Positions 1 to 8,685 of a stretch of 64,000 bases of DNA are shown piece by piece; position 1 is the stretch's first letter; each line of letters opens with the position of its first letter. Below the pieces are notes generated by a model. The model did not search any database. It saw nothing but the letters and a program-made list of their open reading frames with translations, and was not told the origin of the DNA. The stretch is from Pseudomonadota bacterium (GTDB lineage Bacteria > Pseudomonadota > Gammaproteobacteria > Burkholderiales > Sulfuricellaceae): NCBI GenBank assembly GCA_021801705.1, contig JAJYXP010000019.1:1-64000 (forward strand). The letters are read 5' to 3'. The translations under genes and the position numbers were made by a program.

Positions 1-790
1 GTCCCGGCAGAAGTTCGTGCCGCTGGTCGCCGATACGCACGATGACCTTGTGCCGATGGGGAAGCCTGAATTCGGATACTGCATTCGGGTCGAGAATGAT
101 CTCATCAAACTTCAACATCGTCCATAGTTGAATGCCGGTTCCCGGCAGTTGCCACGCGCGCGCCTGCCAGCCTTCATTCACCGGATAGGAAGGAAGATGG
201 ACGGTTCCCAGTACGGGCTCGCGGCCAGCGGCGGGAGTCCAGAGGAATGCGGGCGCAAAACCCTTGTTCGAACTGGTGTAGAAGCGATAGCCTTCCAGCA
301 CCAGCGGCGTCTGGTCGCCGATTTCGGCGTGCTGTTCCTTGCCGCGGGCATCAGTATACTGCACCGCATTGCGGGTTTTCCCGCGCTGTATGCCCGGGGC
401 GTATTCGATGCTGAAGCCGTCGTTGGTAAAATGCACCCGGTCCAGCCCAGACTGGTGCCAGGGTCCGGCTTCGGATGCGGTCAATTGGCCATCGAATGAT
501 TCCCCTTCGGATAACTCGACATGTCCTTTCAGATAAGTGAGGCGGCCCGCCGCCACCAGTAAAACAATCGCAATCAAAGCCAGATGGAACAACAGCAGCG
601 CGCCAGACCGGCGAAAGGCGGGGTTGGTCAGCACGGCTGCGATCAGGTTCAATGAGAGCAGCAGCAAAGGCAACACCAGCGCCAGTGTCGTGTGCTCTTC
701 GCCGAGATAAGCGACCAGGATGCCGGCCGCAAAAAAAACAAGCGCCGCCAGCGTGAGCTTGAGCGACGCCAGCGCGCGGCATGCGCGCAT
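1..790 (-). CDS. ResB-like cytochrome c biogenesis membrane protein, partial (C-terminus outside window)
   Basis: An open frame starts at the ATG at 790 and runs off the window edge after 263 codons. The ATG shares its A with the TGA stop of the upstream 11-haem cytochrome gene, so translation is probably coupled. Three hydrophobic segments (about residues 8-27, 35-56 and 63-81) are followed by a hydrophilic, presumably periplasmic domain. That layout matches ResB, the CcsB partner in System II cytochrome c maturation, where a fourth membrane helix should lie beyond the edge. ResB-type proteins help deliver haem and reduced apocytochrome. Here it may be dedicated to the many c-type haems of this locus. 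The frame is clear; the family assignment rests on topology and general resemblance. Confidence 0.62.
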   Translation of the reverse strand, partial: MRACRALASLKLTLAALVFFAAGILVAYLGEEHTTLALVLPLLLLSLNLIAAVLTNPAFRRSGALLLFHLALIAIVLLVAAGRLTYLKGHVELSEGESFDGQLTASEAGPWHQSGLDRVHFTNDGFSIEYAPGIQRGKTRNAVQYTDARGKEQHAEIGDQTPLVLEGYRFYTSSNKGFAPAFLWTPAAGREPVLGTVHLPSYPVNEGWQARAWQLPGTGIQLWTMLKFDEIILDPNAVSEFRLPHRHKVIVRIGDQRHELLPG

Positions 791-3360
791 CAGGGCGGGT
801 TTGAGCACGTAGAGCCCATCCAGCCGTGCATCATGCAGCCCCCGGTGTTGGTGTTGTTGCTGGTGCTGCCCTGGCTGTTGGCGATGAGGTTGGCGCCGGT
901 CTTGCCCGCCGAACCGCAATCCGACGCCGACCAGTTGCCGCTGGCTTTGAAATTGACGATCTTGTTTTTCGCCATGTAATAGTAGGGCTCCTTGGTGTAA
1001 TAATACGCGCTGCCCGAGATGGCCACTTCCTTGCTGCCGCTCTGCCCGGCCTCTGCGCCGACGTCGTTCAGGTTGACCAGCAGCGATTTGTTCTTCCAGC
1101 CGTGCGGCACCGCCACGTGGCACCAGGTGCAGCGCAGCTCCTTGCCTACCCTGCCCACATGGTAGTTGTGCAGGTTGCCTTGACTTCCATAGAAGCCGCT
1201 CGTCCTGCCGCTATTGCTGCTGCCTGAATAGGCGGATTTCTGGTGGCACTTGAAGCACAGCAAATTGGCATTGCCGCCCGTCGCATCGGTCCATGCCCCC
1301 TTGAGCAGGAAATCATTGCCCGATCCATGCGGCCCCCACGGGCTGCCGTTGTCGCCGTTATCCGGAATCACCGACGTGGTCGATGAAACGTTCGAGCCAT
1401 GGCAGTCGGAGCAATACATCGTGCTCGAGCCGACATTGTTGCCCCACGGCAGCAGAAACGAATTGGTGGTGATGTTGCGCGCCGCCAGGGAGCGGCCGGT
1501 ATTGTTCATCACCGGGTGCCAGGAGCGATGGTTGTTGGTGTTGTAGGCGCTATCCGCCCCGGCATCCGTGCCCAGACTCAGCGGCTCGCCCTGATGCGTC
1601 GCCGGCGCCTGGAATTCCTTGGCCTGGTTGCTGTAGATCGTCAGCCCGTTGGTCCCGGACGGGGTGCCCGGCGAGCCGAGCGGCGGCCGGTTGCCGGTGG
1701 GATAGACATTGTTGTCCGAATAGCCGTAGTCGGAATGGCATTTCAGGCAAATCTGGTATTCCCGCGTCACATAGGTTGCGCTGGCGGCGGTATTGGTATT
1801 GGCGCCCGGATCACCCCGCTTGACCGTATAACCGGATGGCAGCGCATGAAAGGACGCCGACGCATAGCCCGGTTCCACGCCGAAGGTGCCGCGCAGCGCG
1901 CCCGACGCGATATTGGTGTGATTCATCGCGGTATCGGTATGCGGATGCGTGCCCACCCCGTCCGGCGCGCCGGTGATCGAGCCGGCCGGATTGCCGCGGA
2001 AATCGCGGAAATTCACCACCCGGTGCGGATTGTGGCAATCGGAGCATTCGGCATGGCGGTTGCTCAGGGTCGCCACCCCGAGCTTGGCGCGCGATTCGAG
2101 CAGATCCTTGCCGCACTGGCCGGTCGGCGTGGGCGTGTTGGCGCAATTGGCCAGCGCGCTGTCATTGAAATTGCCGCCGATGTCGTGCGCCTCGGTGCCC
2201 GCCATCTGCTCGGTCGACTTGATCGGCATGTGGCGCAACAGACTGAAATCGGTCTTGATGTCGGGAATGGCGTTGGCCGAACCGGCGGTATAGATCACCG
2301 CCGCGGACGCGCTGGTGGTGTGGCAGGTGTAGCAGGCCTCCTCCAGCGCCGGATTGCCGCCGGTTTTGGGCAAGGCGAGGCTGTCCGTGCCCTCGCGCAG
2401 CAAACGCCGCGCGCCCTGCACGGTATGCGTGTCGTGGCAGTTCAGGCAGGCCGCCTGCCACACCTGGGTGCCGGTCGCGAACTCGCGCTGTGCGGCGGCG
2501 GTCGCGGTATAGGCTTGCGTCGCCACCTGGCTGTTGGCGTGCGTCGAGTAGGCCCAGGACAAGCCCCCCTTGTCATGACAGGCCAGGCAGACGATATCGG
2601 TGGACTGGCTGAACGAGGCGCCGGGCTGTGCCGCCTGCAGGCGGTTCATGCGCAGGAACTTGGCGTTCGCATCCGCGGTGTCCTTCATATGCGGGTCATG
2701 GCAGGTCGCGCACTGCATCTGGTTGTTTTCCAGCGGCATCTTCGGCTTCGGGCTGACGCCCGCCTGGCGGTTGCCGACGACGGGATTGCCGGAGATCTGG
2801 CGCAGTTCGCCGTCAGCGCTGGCGAGGGTGTCGTTGTAGGTGAAGGAAATGGGGTGGTCGTTGGTCAGGTTGATGCCCAGGTTGCGCGTATAGCCGGTGG
2901 TCGTGCCGCTGCCGGGCGGCATGTAGGCCGGCGACGTGGCCACGCCGCCGATCGTCATCGCGATGGTGGGATCGCTCGCGCCATTGAGCACGTTGACCTT
3001 GTCGACCGCCATCGTGCCGTCGTGGCACGACAGGCAGAGCTTGGAGCTGCCGCCGGGCGCGGCCGCCATTTCCGCCGCGCTGGCCTCGATCGAGCTGGAT
3101 GTATAGGGGGTATAGGTGGCCGTGGACAATTTGCGGTTCCACAGCGGCGACGGCACGGTGGTATCCGCGCTGTGAGGCGTATGGCAGAACACGCAAACCT
3201 GCGTTTCGGAGGCGGCCTTGAGGGTGCCGGTTCCGGTGACGGAGAGGTTGTGCGGGGTGTTGCGCACATCCGATATCTTGGCGGCCTGCACCACGCCCAC
3301 CGCCAGCAGCACGGCAAGGCCGGCCGGAACCGCCCGGAAACGTTTATGCCACGGCATCAT
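790..3360 (-). CDS. Secreted 11-haem c-type cytochrome (doubled CXXCH family)
   Basis: The 856-residue protein has a signal peptide (hydrophobic core about 10-26, ending VVQAA) and eleven CXXCH sites: CVFCH, CLSCH, CATCH, CLACH, CLNCH, CYTCH, CSDCH, CLKCH, CSDCH, CFKCH and CTWCH. The first four with their surroundings (CHTPH, CHDGT, NDHPI, CHDPH) repeat the layout of the tetrahaem protein at 12404-13318, so it looks like the same module extended by seven haems. It should act in the periplasm or outside the cell as an electron conductor. Its start overlaps the preceding NHL lipoprotein stop by 4 bases and its stop overlaps the ResB-like start, so it sits in a tight operon. The substrate cannot be told from sequence. 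Confidence 0.9.
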   Translation of the reverse strand: MMPWHKRFRAVPAGLAVLLAVGVVQAAKISDVRNTPHNLSVTGTGTLKAASETQVCVFCHTPHSADTTVPSPLWNRKLSTATYTPYTSSSIEASAAEMAAAPGGSSKLCLSCHDGTMAVDKVNVLNGASDPTIAMTIGGVATSPAYMPPGSGTTTGYTRNLGINLTNDHPISFTYNDTLASADGELRQISGNPVVGNRQAGVSPKPKMPLENNQMQCATCHDPHMKDTADANAKFLRMNRLQAAQPGASFSQSTDIVCLACHDKGGLSWAYSTHANSQVATQAYTATAAAQREFATGTQVWQAACLNCHDTHTVQGARRLLREGTDSLALPKTGGNPALEEACYTCHTTSASAAVIYTAGSANAIPDIKTDFSLLRHMPIKSTEQMAGTEAHDIGGNFNDSALANCANTPTPTGQCGKDLLESRAKLGVATLSNRHAECSDCHNPHRVVNFRDFRGNPAGSITGAPDGVGTHPHTDTAMNHTNIASGALRGTFGVEPGYASASFHALPSGYTVKRGDPGANTNTAASATYVTREYQICLKCHSDYGYSDNNVYPTGNRPPLGSPGTPSGTNGLTIYSNQAKEFQAPATHQGEPLSLGTDAGADSAYNTNNHRSWHPVMNNTGRSLAARNITTNSFLLPWGNNVGSSTMYCSDCHGSNVSSTTSVIPDNGDNGSPWGPHGSGNDFLLKGAWTDATGGNANLLCFKCHQKSAYSGSSNSGRTSGFYGSQGNLHNYHVGRVGKELRCTWCHVAVPHGWKNKSLLVNLNDVGAEAGQSGSKEVAISGSAYYYTKEPYYYMAKNKIVNFKASGNWSASDCGSAGKTGANLIANSQGSTSNNTNTGGCMMHGWMGSTCSNPP

Positions 3361-4421
3361 CCGCCTCCCAGGAATTGAAAAATGACGACACGCCCGTTGA
3401 ACATGTCAGCCACATAGATCCGCCCCTGCGGGTCGCTCCAGACGCCCGCCGGCAGGTAAAACTGGCCAATTTCCTTGCCGGTGCCGCCGAGGGGCATGAG
3501 GAAGTTTCCCTGATCGTTGAATACCAGCAGACGATCATAATATGATTCTACTACATACAGGTTGCCGGAAGGATCGACCGTCATGCCCTTGGGGCGTACA
3601 AAATCACCCACCTTCAGCCCGCGCCGTCCCAGTGTGCCAACGAACTTGCCCTGCGCGTCGAACGTCTGCACCCGCGCATTCATGGTGTCGGCCACGTACA
3701 GCTTGCCGGCAGCGAAGACGAGATGGGTGGGGAAGTTGAACTCTCCGTCCGCTTCACCGCGGCGGCCGATTACTTTCACCAGATGACCATCGTCACCGAA
3801 CACCTTGATGTCATGGGCGTAGGTGTCCGCCACGTAGATCAGCCCCCGTTGCGCATCCCGCGCCAGCCCCGTGGGGCGTTTCAGCACGTCCTGGCCGAAC
3901 TCGCCTACGGGATTGCCCTCACGGTTCAGCCGGAACACGCCATGCAGCCCGGCATCCGTCACCAGCATTTCGCCCCGCGCGCCTGGCGCGATTCCGATCG
4001 GGGTCTCGAAGCGGGTGTTTTCACGCGCCATGTCCCAGACTTGCAGCGTTCCTGCCGGTTTGTCGAAAACGTACACCGCCTCACGGCTGGTATCGGTCAC
4101 ATAGATGCGGCCTTCGGCGTCCACCGTGCCGCTCTGCGGCCGTTGCAGCACAACCCGCTCAGTGCCGCCTCCGACAAGGCCGACCAGCCATTCGAATACT
4201 TTCACCGCGGTGCTGCGGGCTTCTTCGTTTTCGGGGCCGAAGTTTTCCTCCCCGGTCAATTGCCCCAGATAGCGGTAACGGGGTTTCTCCGGCGGCTCCG
4301 GCCATACCTTGGGCGCGCCCTGGCTCATGCCGGTGAGGCGGAACACAGTATGCGTTTCCGCACAGCCGGTCATGAGCGTCAAAAAGGCAAGGCCAAGCAG
4401 GGCGGTCAGCAGCGGGCGCAA
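3357..4421 (-). CDS. NHL-repeat beta-propeller lipoprotein
   Basis: The 354-residue protein begins with a lipoprotein signal (lipobox LMTGC, Cys20) and then has about five to six NHL units recognisable from recurring patterns such as GRIYVTD, GLIYVAD, KLYVADT and GRIYVADMFNGRV. NHL propellers are protein-interaction modules. Predicted anchoring is to the outer membrane. It overlaps the 11-haem cytochrome gene by 4 bases and follows a second NHL gene after one base, so these three are one transcriptional unit. NHL proteins are recurrent neighbours of multihaem cytochrome genes in metal-reducing and metal-oxidising bacteria; assembly or secretion help is inferred. It has no haem motif and no evident catalytic site. 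Confidence 0.85.
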   Translation of the reverse strand: MRPLLTALLGLAFLTLMTGCAETHTVFRLTGMSQGAPKVWPEPPEKPRYRYLGQLTGEENFGPENEEARSTAVKVFEWLVGLVGGGTERVVLQRPQSGTVDAEGRIYVTDTSREAVYVFDKPAGTLQVWDMARENTRFETPIGIAPGARGEMLVTDAGLHGVFRLNREGNPVGEFGQDVLKRPTGLARDAQRGLIYVADTYAHDIKVFGDDGHLVKVIGRRGEADGEFNFPTHLVFAAGKLYVADTMNARVQTFDAQGKFVGTLGRRGLKVGDFVRPKGMTVDPSGNLYVVESYYDRLLVFNDQGNFLMPLGGTGKEIGQFYLPAGVWSDPQGRIYVADMFNGRVVIFQFLGGG

Positions 4422-4422
4422 T

Positions 4423-5370
4423 TCATTCCCCTTTCGTATCCAAGGCCTGGGGGGCGATCAGCATGATCTGCACCCGCGCGTTCAGGCTGTCCGCCACGTA
4501 GAGCAGGCCCCCGTCCACCGCCAGCCCCGCGATATTATTGAAGCGGCCCGGCCCGGCGCCGGCGCCGCCGGTCGTGGCCACCAGTTGGCCGTTCCGGTAG
4601 ACCTTGACGGTCTGGTCGAAATTGTCGCCCACGAACACCAAATTTCCACGGTCCGCGGCGATGGCTTTGGGGTCGGCCAGGGTGCCCGCGCCGAAGGCAT
4701 AGCGGTAGGATCCGTCCCGCCCAAGCACGACCACCTGCCGGGCGAGGCGGTCCACCACGTAGATCCCGTCCGGCCCTTGCGCCATGGCGGTAATGGCGCG
4801 CACCCGCTGCGGCTTGATGACGGACAGCGCTCTGCCCAGATTGTTGAACGCGACGATTTGATCGTACAGGGCGTCGGCCACCAGCAACTGCCCGCTGCTT
4901 TCATCCACTGTGATGGAAATCGGGCGCCCCAGGTTGCCGGGCGAAATCAGCGGCGGGAGCGGGGTGCCATCCCAGGCGAAATGCAGCACCTGACCGCGGG
5001 CTGGATCGGTTACGTAGACAGACATGTCGGGCGCGGCGTAAACGCTCATTCCGGCGTCAGCAGCCAAGCTCGTGAATGGCGCCAGGGTTTGCTCGGCACG
5101 GCCGTAGCGCAAAACGCGGCGCAGGCCCGCATCCACCAGGTAGACGTCGTTGCCTCGGGCACTCACGGCGGTGGGGTGGCGCAGCGTGACGTAGCCCGAG
5201 CCACCATGCCGGGCGACATCCGGCAGCCCCCTCAACGCGCCTGAGTTGGCACCGGTCAGATCGATCCACGGCTGCAGCAATTCGTCCCGCGCCGACGTGC
5301 CGGCGGAAAAAACGCCGGTCAGCATCAAAACCGCAATGACGCCCAGTTTGACGAAAAAGTGCCGTTTCAT
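4423..5370 (-). CDS. NHL-repeat beta-propeller protein, secreted
   Basis: The start chosen is the ATG at 5370, which gives MKRHFFVKLG and a typical signal peptide ending near GTSA, with AGGA 9 bases upstream. The longer upstream frame overlaps the preceding cytochrome gene and has no sensible N-terminus. The mature part has repeated NHL blades (GNDVYLVDAG, SVYVTDPARG, GLLYVADSLNARV). It lacks a lipobox, unlike the neighbouring NHL proteins at 3357 and 13595, so it is probably soluble in the periplasm or exported. It lies 39 bases downstream of a trihaem cytochrome gene and one base before the next NHL gene. A scaffold or assembly role for the cytochrome conduit is inferred. Confidence 0.82.
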   Translation of the reverse strand: MKRHFFVKLGVIAVLMLTGVFSAGTSARDELLQPWIDLTGANSGALRGLPDVARHGGSGYVTLRHPTAVSARGNDVYLVDAGLRRVLRYGRAEQTLAPFTSLAADAGMSVYAAPDMSVYVTDPARGQVLHFAWDGTPLPPLISPGNLGRPISITVDESSGQLLVADALYDQIVAFNNLGRALSVIKPQRVRAITAMAQGPDGIYVVDRLARQVVVLGRDGSYRYAFGAGTLADPKAIAADRGNLVFVGDNFDQTVKVYRNGQLVATTGGAGAGPGRFNNIAGLAVDGGLLYVADSLNARVQIMLIAPQALDTKGE

Positions 5371-5408
5371 GGCGCCATCCTGTCGCTCCCGGTTGAAAAA
5401 TAAAACGG

Positions 5409-5840
5409 TCACCATCTGCCGGGACCCCCGGTGGAAGCTCCGCCGATGACTCCGCTTTGCAAGCCGGGCCGTCCGGTGTGGCACAAATCGCAGCGGTCCG
5501 CACCCCAGGCTATATTGTCATTGTGGCACATGCCGCAGAATTTGCCTTCGATGATGTCAGACATGAGCACAACGTTGTCACCGGCGCGCATCTTGAAGCC
5601 GAGCTCGGAGTGGCATACCTTGCACTGGAAGCGGATGCGGTGGAACCAGTGGGGGAATATCACCGGCCGGACTCCTTCCTTCTCCGAGTGCTTGTTGAAC
5701 ACAACATCGCCAAATTCGGCCCGGATGGGAAACGGGGCGAGCAGCATGAGCATTGTGAGCGCGATTGCGCTCACTCGCACGTACCGGCGAATGCCGTGTC
5801 GGATGTGCTTTTGCTGATTGTATCCCATGCCTTGTCCCAT
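5409..5840 (-). CDS. Trihaem c7-type cytochrome, copy A2
   Basis: The 143-residue periplasmic cytochrome has a signal sequence (hydrophobic stretch about 25-40) and three CXXCH sites: CKVCH, CGMCH and CDLCH. The block FPHWFHR just before the first site supplies likely distal histidines. It is a clear paralogue of the protein at 8214-8642, with the same FPHWFHR and CKVCH blocks and closely similar spacing. Its ATG follows the TAG of the upstream trihaem gene directly, with no gap, which suggests coupled translation. c7-type proteins carry electrons across the periplasm; partners here would be the barrel and the 11-haem protein. Confidence 0.88.
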   Translation of the reverse strand: MGQGMGYNQQKHIRHGIRRYVRVSAIALTMLMLLAPFPIRAEFGDVVFNKHSEKEGVRPVIFPHWFHRIRFQCKVCHSELGFKMRAGDNVVLMSDIIEGKFCGMCHNDNIAWGADRCDLCHTGRPGLQSGVIGGASTGGPGRW

Positions 5841-6425
5841 CTAACGCGCCTTGGCAGCCCCTCCGGGCACTGGACGGGGCTCGTTGTGGCAGCGCTTGCA
5901 CTCGGTCAAGGGAAACGCCACCGCGCCATGGCAGCGGCCGCAGAATTCCCCCTGCAGGATGTTGAACATGTTGAATCCCGGGGTGGTCCCGGCTTTGGAC
6001 TTGAACAGCCCTTCGTGGCAGTTGCTGCAATCCAGGAATTCGGAGTGCTGCTTGTGGGGAAAACGCACCATGGACAGCTCCGCGGTATTCTTCATCAGTA
6101 CGTCCGGAGGCTCCTTCTTGTCGAGCACCTTGACCTTGGTCCCGGCGTAAATGTTGGTGCGCGGGTTGATCTTCCCCTGCTCCAGCGCCTTGACCCAGTT
6201 CACCTGATTGCCGGCCGTATCGGGAGGCAGTTTGGAGAGTGCCTCGGCGGGATTCTGCAACTGGTTCAGCGCAGTATTCGACGGATCGTGCAGGCCGTCC
6301 TGCGCCAGTGGCTTCCAGTTGCCGGCCCACGCCAGCCCCGCGCTGATGGCTATCGCCACCGCCATGACCCAGCTCCAGCGGCGGGCGGGTTTGACCCGCC
6401 GCTGCTCGCGCGATGTTCTGCCCAT
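5841..6425 (-). CDS. Trihaem c7-type cytochrome, copy B2
   Basis: A product of about 194 residues with one N-terminal hydrophobic segment (signal peptide or anchor, ending near GLAWA) and three haem sites near the C-terminus: CSNCH, CGRCH and CKRCH. The motif FPHKQH precedes the first site. The ATG at 6425 is preferred over the GTG at 6431 because AGAGGTGA lies a suitable distance upstream. It is paralogous to the protein at 7519-8205, sharing WVKALxxGKINPR and FPHKQH. It lies 9 bases downstream of the helical protein gene. The haem-free N-terminal half (about 100 residues) is shared with its paralogue and may be a docking region. Confidence 0.86.
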   Translation of the reverse strand: MGRTSREQRRVKPARRWSWVMAVAIAISAGLAWAGNWKPLAQDGLHDPSNTALNQLQNPAEALSKLPPDTAGNQVNWVKALEQGKINPRTNIYAGTKVKVLDKKEPPDVLMKNTAELSMVRFPHKQHSEFLDCSNCHEGLFKSKAGTTPGFNMFNILQGEFCGRCHGAVAFPLTECKRCHNEPRPVPGGAAKAR

Positions 6426-6434
6426 AGTCACCTC

Positions 6435-7346
6435 TTATCCCGGAATGAATATGCCGGCGCTGCGGATGGCGCGGACCAGTTCCTTGGTGGAGTCCTCCAG
6501 CATTTTTATACCAGCCTCGTAATCGCCTTTCTTGGCTTGTGCTTCCGCCATGGCGCGCAGATTTGCGGCCTGATCCAGGAATTTCTGCGTCATGGGGTTG
6601 ATGCCCGATGCCCCAAATTTCTCCTCGAGCAATACCTTGACCAGCATCTTGTGGGTATCGTTGCGGTCTGTTTCGTAATGATATTCCTCTTCCTTGGTGG
6701 CAAAGCTCAGCGAGCGCACCAGGGTATCGCCTTCGCGCAGGCCGCCAATCGCCGTCTTGGCCGCCAGCAACGCCTGATCAAGCGTGGAGATGGCTTCGTC
6801 CAGCTTGTTTGCGGCGGCCAGCGTATTCGCCTGTTGCACCAGCCCTTCGATTTTGCGGCTTACTGCCCCTTCCTTGGCGTCCAGGTGCTTCTCGGTGCCG
6901 ATGCGCTTTTGTGCTGCCAGCAGAGTTTTCACGCTTTCCATGCGGGAATCGAAGTCCCGCCGCTTTTTTTCACGGGTGACCTGTTCCGGCGCGGCCAGGC
7001 GCACGCCTTCGAACAGGGTTTTGGCCGCCTCGTCCAGCAGGCTTGTGCTCTTGCCATAGTCCTGCGCCTCGAATGCCTCGACGGCCTGGCGCCGAAGTGC
7101 GCGTGCCTTGTCGCGGCGCGCCACGGCCTCTGGATTGTGGCTGGCTTCGATCTGCTTCGCCGCCGACGACTTCTCGATCAAAGTCTCGACCGATTGCAGG
7201 CGCCGCCCCAACTGCTCCTTGTCTTCAGCCGCCCGGACTTTGACGGGAGGGGTAGGCGTGGAAACCGGTTCGGCGGCCATGGTTGCCTGGGCAATGCCCA
7301 GTCCGACGCACATGGAGAGCAGTCGTACAACAAAACATCGTTTCAT
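6435..7346 (-). CDS. Periplasmic all-helical (TPR-like) protein of the cytochrome locus
   Basis: The start at 7346 (MKRCFVVRLL) gives a signal peptide ending TMAAE, with GGAACGG just upstream. The mature 280 residues are rich in A, E, K, L and R with repeating helical hairpins (AxxxxxxxDYGKSTSLLDEAAK, KKGDYEAGIKMLEDS), like tetratricopeptide or coiled-coil repeats. It has no CXXCH motif and no catalytic signature. It is the central gene of the arrangement A1-B1-this-B2-A2 of trihaem cytochromes, so a scaffold or spacer for periplasmic cytochromes is inferred. I do not recognise a named family. Confidence 0.75.
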   Translation of the reverse strand: MKRCFVVRLLSMCVGLGIAQATMAAEPVSTPTPPVKVRAAEDKEQLGRRLQSVETLIEKSSAAKQIEASHNPEAVARRDKARALRRQAVEAFEAQDYGKSTSLLDEAAKTLFEGVRLAAPEQVTREKKRRDFDSRMESVKTLLAAQKRIGTEKHLDAKEGAVSRKIEGLVQQANTLAAANKLDEAISTLDQALLAAKTAIGGLREGDTLVRSLSFATKEEEYHYETDRNDTHKMLVKVLLEEKFGASGINPMTQKFLDQAANLRAMAEAQAKKGDYEAGIKMLEDSTKELVRAIRSAGIFIPG

Positions 7347-7373
7347 GATTTTTCCGTTCCAAAACACGCGGGT

Positions 7374-7403
7374 ATTATCCTCAAGTTTTCTTCAAAGCAA
7401 CAA
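7374..7403 (-). promoter_or_regulatory. Possible sigma-70 promoter before the helical periplasmic protein gene
   Basis: On the minus strand TTGTTG (7403-7398) and GATAAT (7379-7374) are 18 bases apart, with the ATG of the helical protein gene 27 bases downstream of the -10 box. It would allow the second half of the operon to be transcribed independently of the first. The match is moderate. Confidence 0.35.
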
Positions 7404-7410
7404 TAATTTC

Positions 7411-7436
7411 GTAAGGTGCGCATGGCGCACCCTACG
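7411..7436. repeat. Small palindrome in the gap between copies B1 and the helical gene
   Basis: GTAAGGTGCGC and GCGCACCCTAC form an 11-bp stem with one mismatch around a 3-base loop. Palindromes of the GTAGGGTG type recur at 58173-58247. It could slow or stop transcription between the two halves of the operon. Confidence 0.5.
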
Positions 7437-7518
7437 ATAGTTCACTTTTGACGGCGAAATGGAATTACTCCGGCACAATCAGGCAGACTGTCCACAATGC
7501 GCGGCTTTTCCTTCGCCA

Positions 7519-8205
7519 TCACTTCGCCTCTGTCTTGGCTGCCACCGGTTTCGCCTTGTCATGGCAACGGCGGCATTCGGCAACCGGGAAAGCGACCGTG
7601 CCGTGGCAGACGCCGCATTTTTGCCCCAGCATGATGGCCGCCATGCTGATCTGGTTGGCGCCTTTTTGCGGGAGGAAAATGGCAGGATGGCAGTTGGAGC
7701 AGTCCAGCCATTGCGTGTGCTGCTTGTGGGGAAAGCCCACGCCAGGCATGGAGCCTTTGACCTCGCGCACGATGTTAAGGTCCATGAGCACCGGTTTGGC
7801 TTTCGGGTCGTTGCGGTCCCAGCGTGGGTTGATCTTGCCTCCGTCCAGCGCCTTCACCCAGTCCACCCCGTTGCCGAAGTCGCCCTGGGATTTGGGCAGG
7901 CCGCCAAAGGATTCCAGCGGGGTCTGCAGCATCTGGGTGCCATCGTTGGCGGGATCGTGAATGCCATCCTTGTCAGGCGGCAGATGGCGTTTCGGCGCGA
8001 CCCTCATCAGCCGGTTGAAAGGGTTGGCCTCGGATCCCGCGATTGCGGCCTGCGGCTGGGCTGCAGGCGCGGCGGCCGTCTCCGTTTTGGCCTCTGTTGC
8101 CGGCTTTCCCTTCGCCGGCTGGGCCGCAGTGGCAAGAGTACCCCATGACGCAAGCAGCAGCGCGGATACCAGAGTGAAGTGTGCTAATTTAAATGGACTG
8201 TTCAT
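7519..8205 (-). CDS. Trihaem c7-type cytochrome, copy B1
   Basis: The start is the ATG at 8205, preceded by AGGAGGC; the long upstream frame is spurious because it overlaps the real gene at 8214. The 228-residue product has a signal peptide (cleavage near TLATA), an Ala/Lys/Thr/Glu-rich linker of about 40 residues, and a haem domain with FPHKQH, CSNCH, CGVCH and CRRCH. It is a paralogue of the gene at 5841-6425 and follows copy A1 after 8 bases. Predicted role: periplasmic electron carrier. The flexible linker is absent from copy B2 and may let the haem domain reach between membrane partners. Confidence 0.86.
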   Translation of the reverse strand: MNSPFKLAHFTLVSALLLASWGTLATAAQPAKGKPATEAKTETAAAPAAQPQAAIAGSEANPFNRLMRVAPKRHLPPDKDGIHDPANDGTQMLQTPLESFGGLPKSQGDFGNGVDWVKALDGGKINPRWDRNDPKAKPVLMDLNIVREVKGSMPGVGFPHKQHTQWLDCSNCHPAIFLPQKGANQISMAAIMLGQKCGVCHGTVAFPVAECRRCHDKAKPVAAKTEAK

Positions 8206-8213
8206 GTTGCCTC

Positions 8214-8642
8214 CTATTTCTTGCCGACCGGGGGTTTGGCCGGGTTTAGCAGTTCGTGCGACTTGCTTTCGTGTACTTGGGTCGGCGTGCCGGGCTTGCC
8301 GGAATGACACAGGTTGCAGTTTTCGACCGACCAGGCGATGGTGCCATTGTGACAGGCGCCGCAATATTGGCCGTCCATGATCTTGAGCATGTCGATATTG
8401 TTGCCGCCCGCCTTGAACTTGAACCCGAGGTCGGCGTGGCATACCTTGCAACTGTAGCGGACGCGGTGGAACCAGTGGGGAAATACCGCCGGGCGCATGC
8501 CTGCGGCGTCCGAGTTGTTGTTCATGATCACATCGCCGTACTCGGCCATGGCGGGCCGGGTATCGACGAAGGCTGTGGCCAGGACGAGCGTCCCGACGAA
8601 CAGCATCCGTCCTATGAGTGTGCGTCTAATTAATGATGGCAT
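8214..8642 (-). CDS. Trihaem c7-type cytochrome, copy A1
   Basis: The 142-residue secreted cytochrome has a signal peptide ending RPAMA and three haem sites (CKVCH, CGACH, CNLCH) after the FPHWFHR block. GGGAGG lies ahead of the ATG. It lies 43 bases downstream of the outer-membrane barrel gene. The nearest relative in the window is the protein at 5409-5840. Small trihaem proteins of this kind carry electrons through the periplasm in Geobacter-type systems; the link to the adjacent barrel is inferred from position. Confidence 0.88.
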   Translation of the reverse strand: MPSLIRRTLIGRMLFVGTLVLATAFVDTRPAMAEYGDVIMNNNSDAAGMRPAVFPHWFHRVRYSCKVCHADLGFKFKAGGNNIDMLKIMDGQYCGACHNGTIAWSVENCNLCHSGKPGTPTQVHESKSHELLNPAKPPVGKK

Positions 8643-8685
8643 TATTGTTTTCCTCCCTTTCGTTGATAAAAAGTTTTCTGGTGCA

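Noticed and set aside
1399-3378. 659-codon open frame on the plus strand
   Set aside because: It lies wholly opposite the 11-haem cytochrome and is Arg/Gly/Val/Ala-rich without any domain; it arises from GC-rich codon use.
5457-7406. 649-codon open frame on the plus strand
   Set aside because: Antisense to three real genes with signal peptides and haem motifs; no recognisable protein features.
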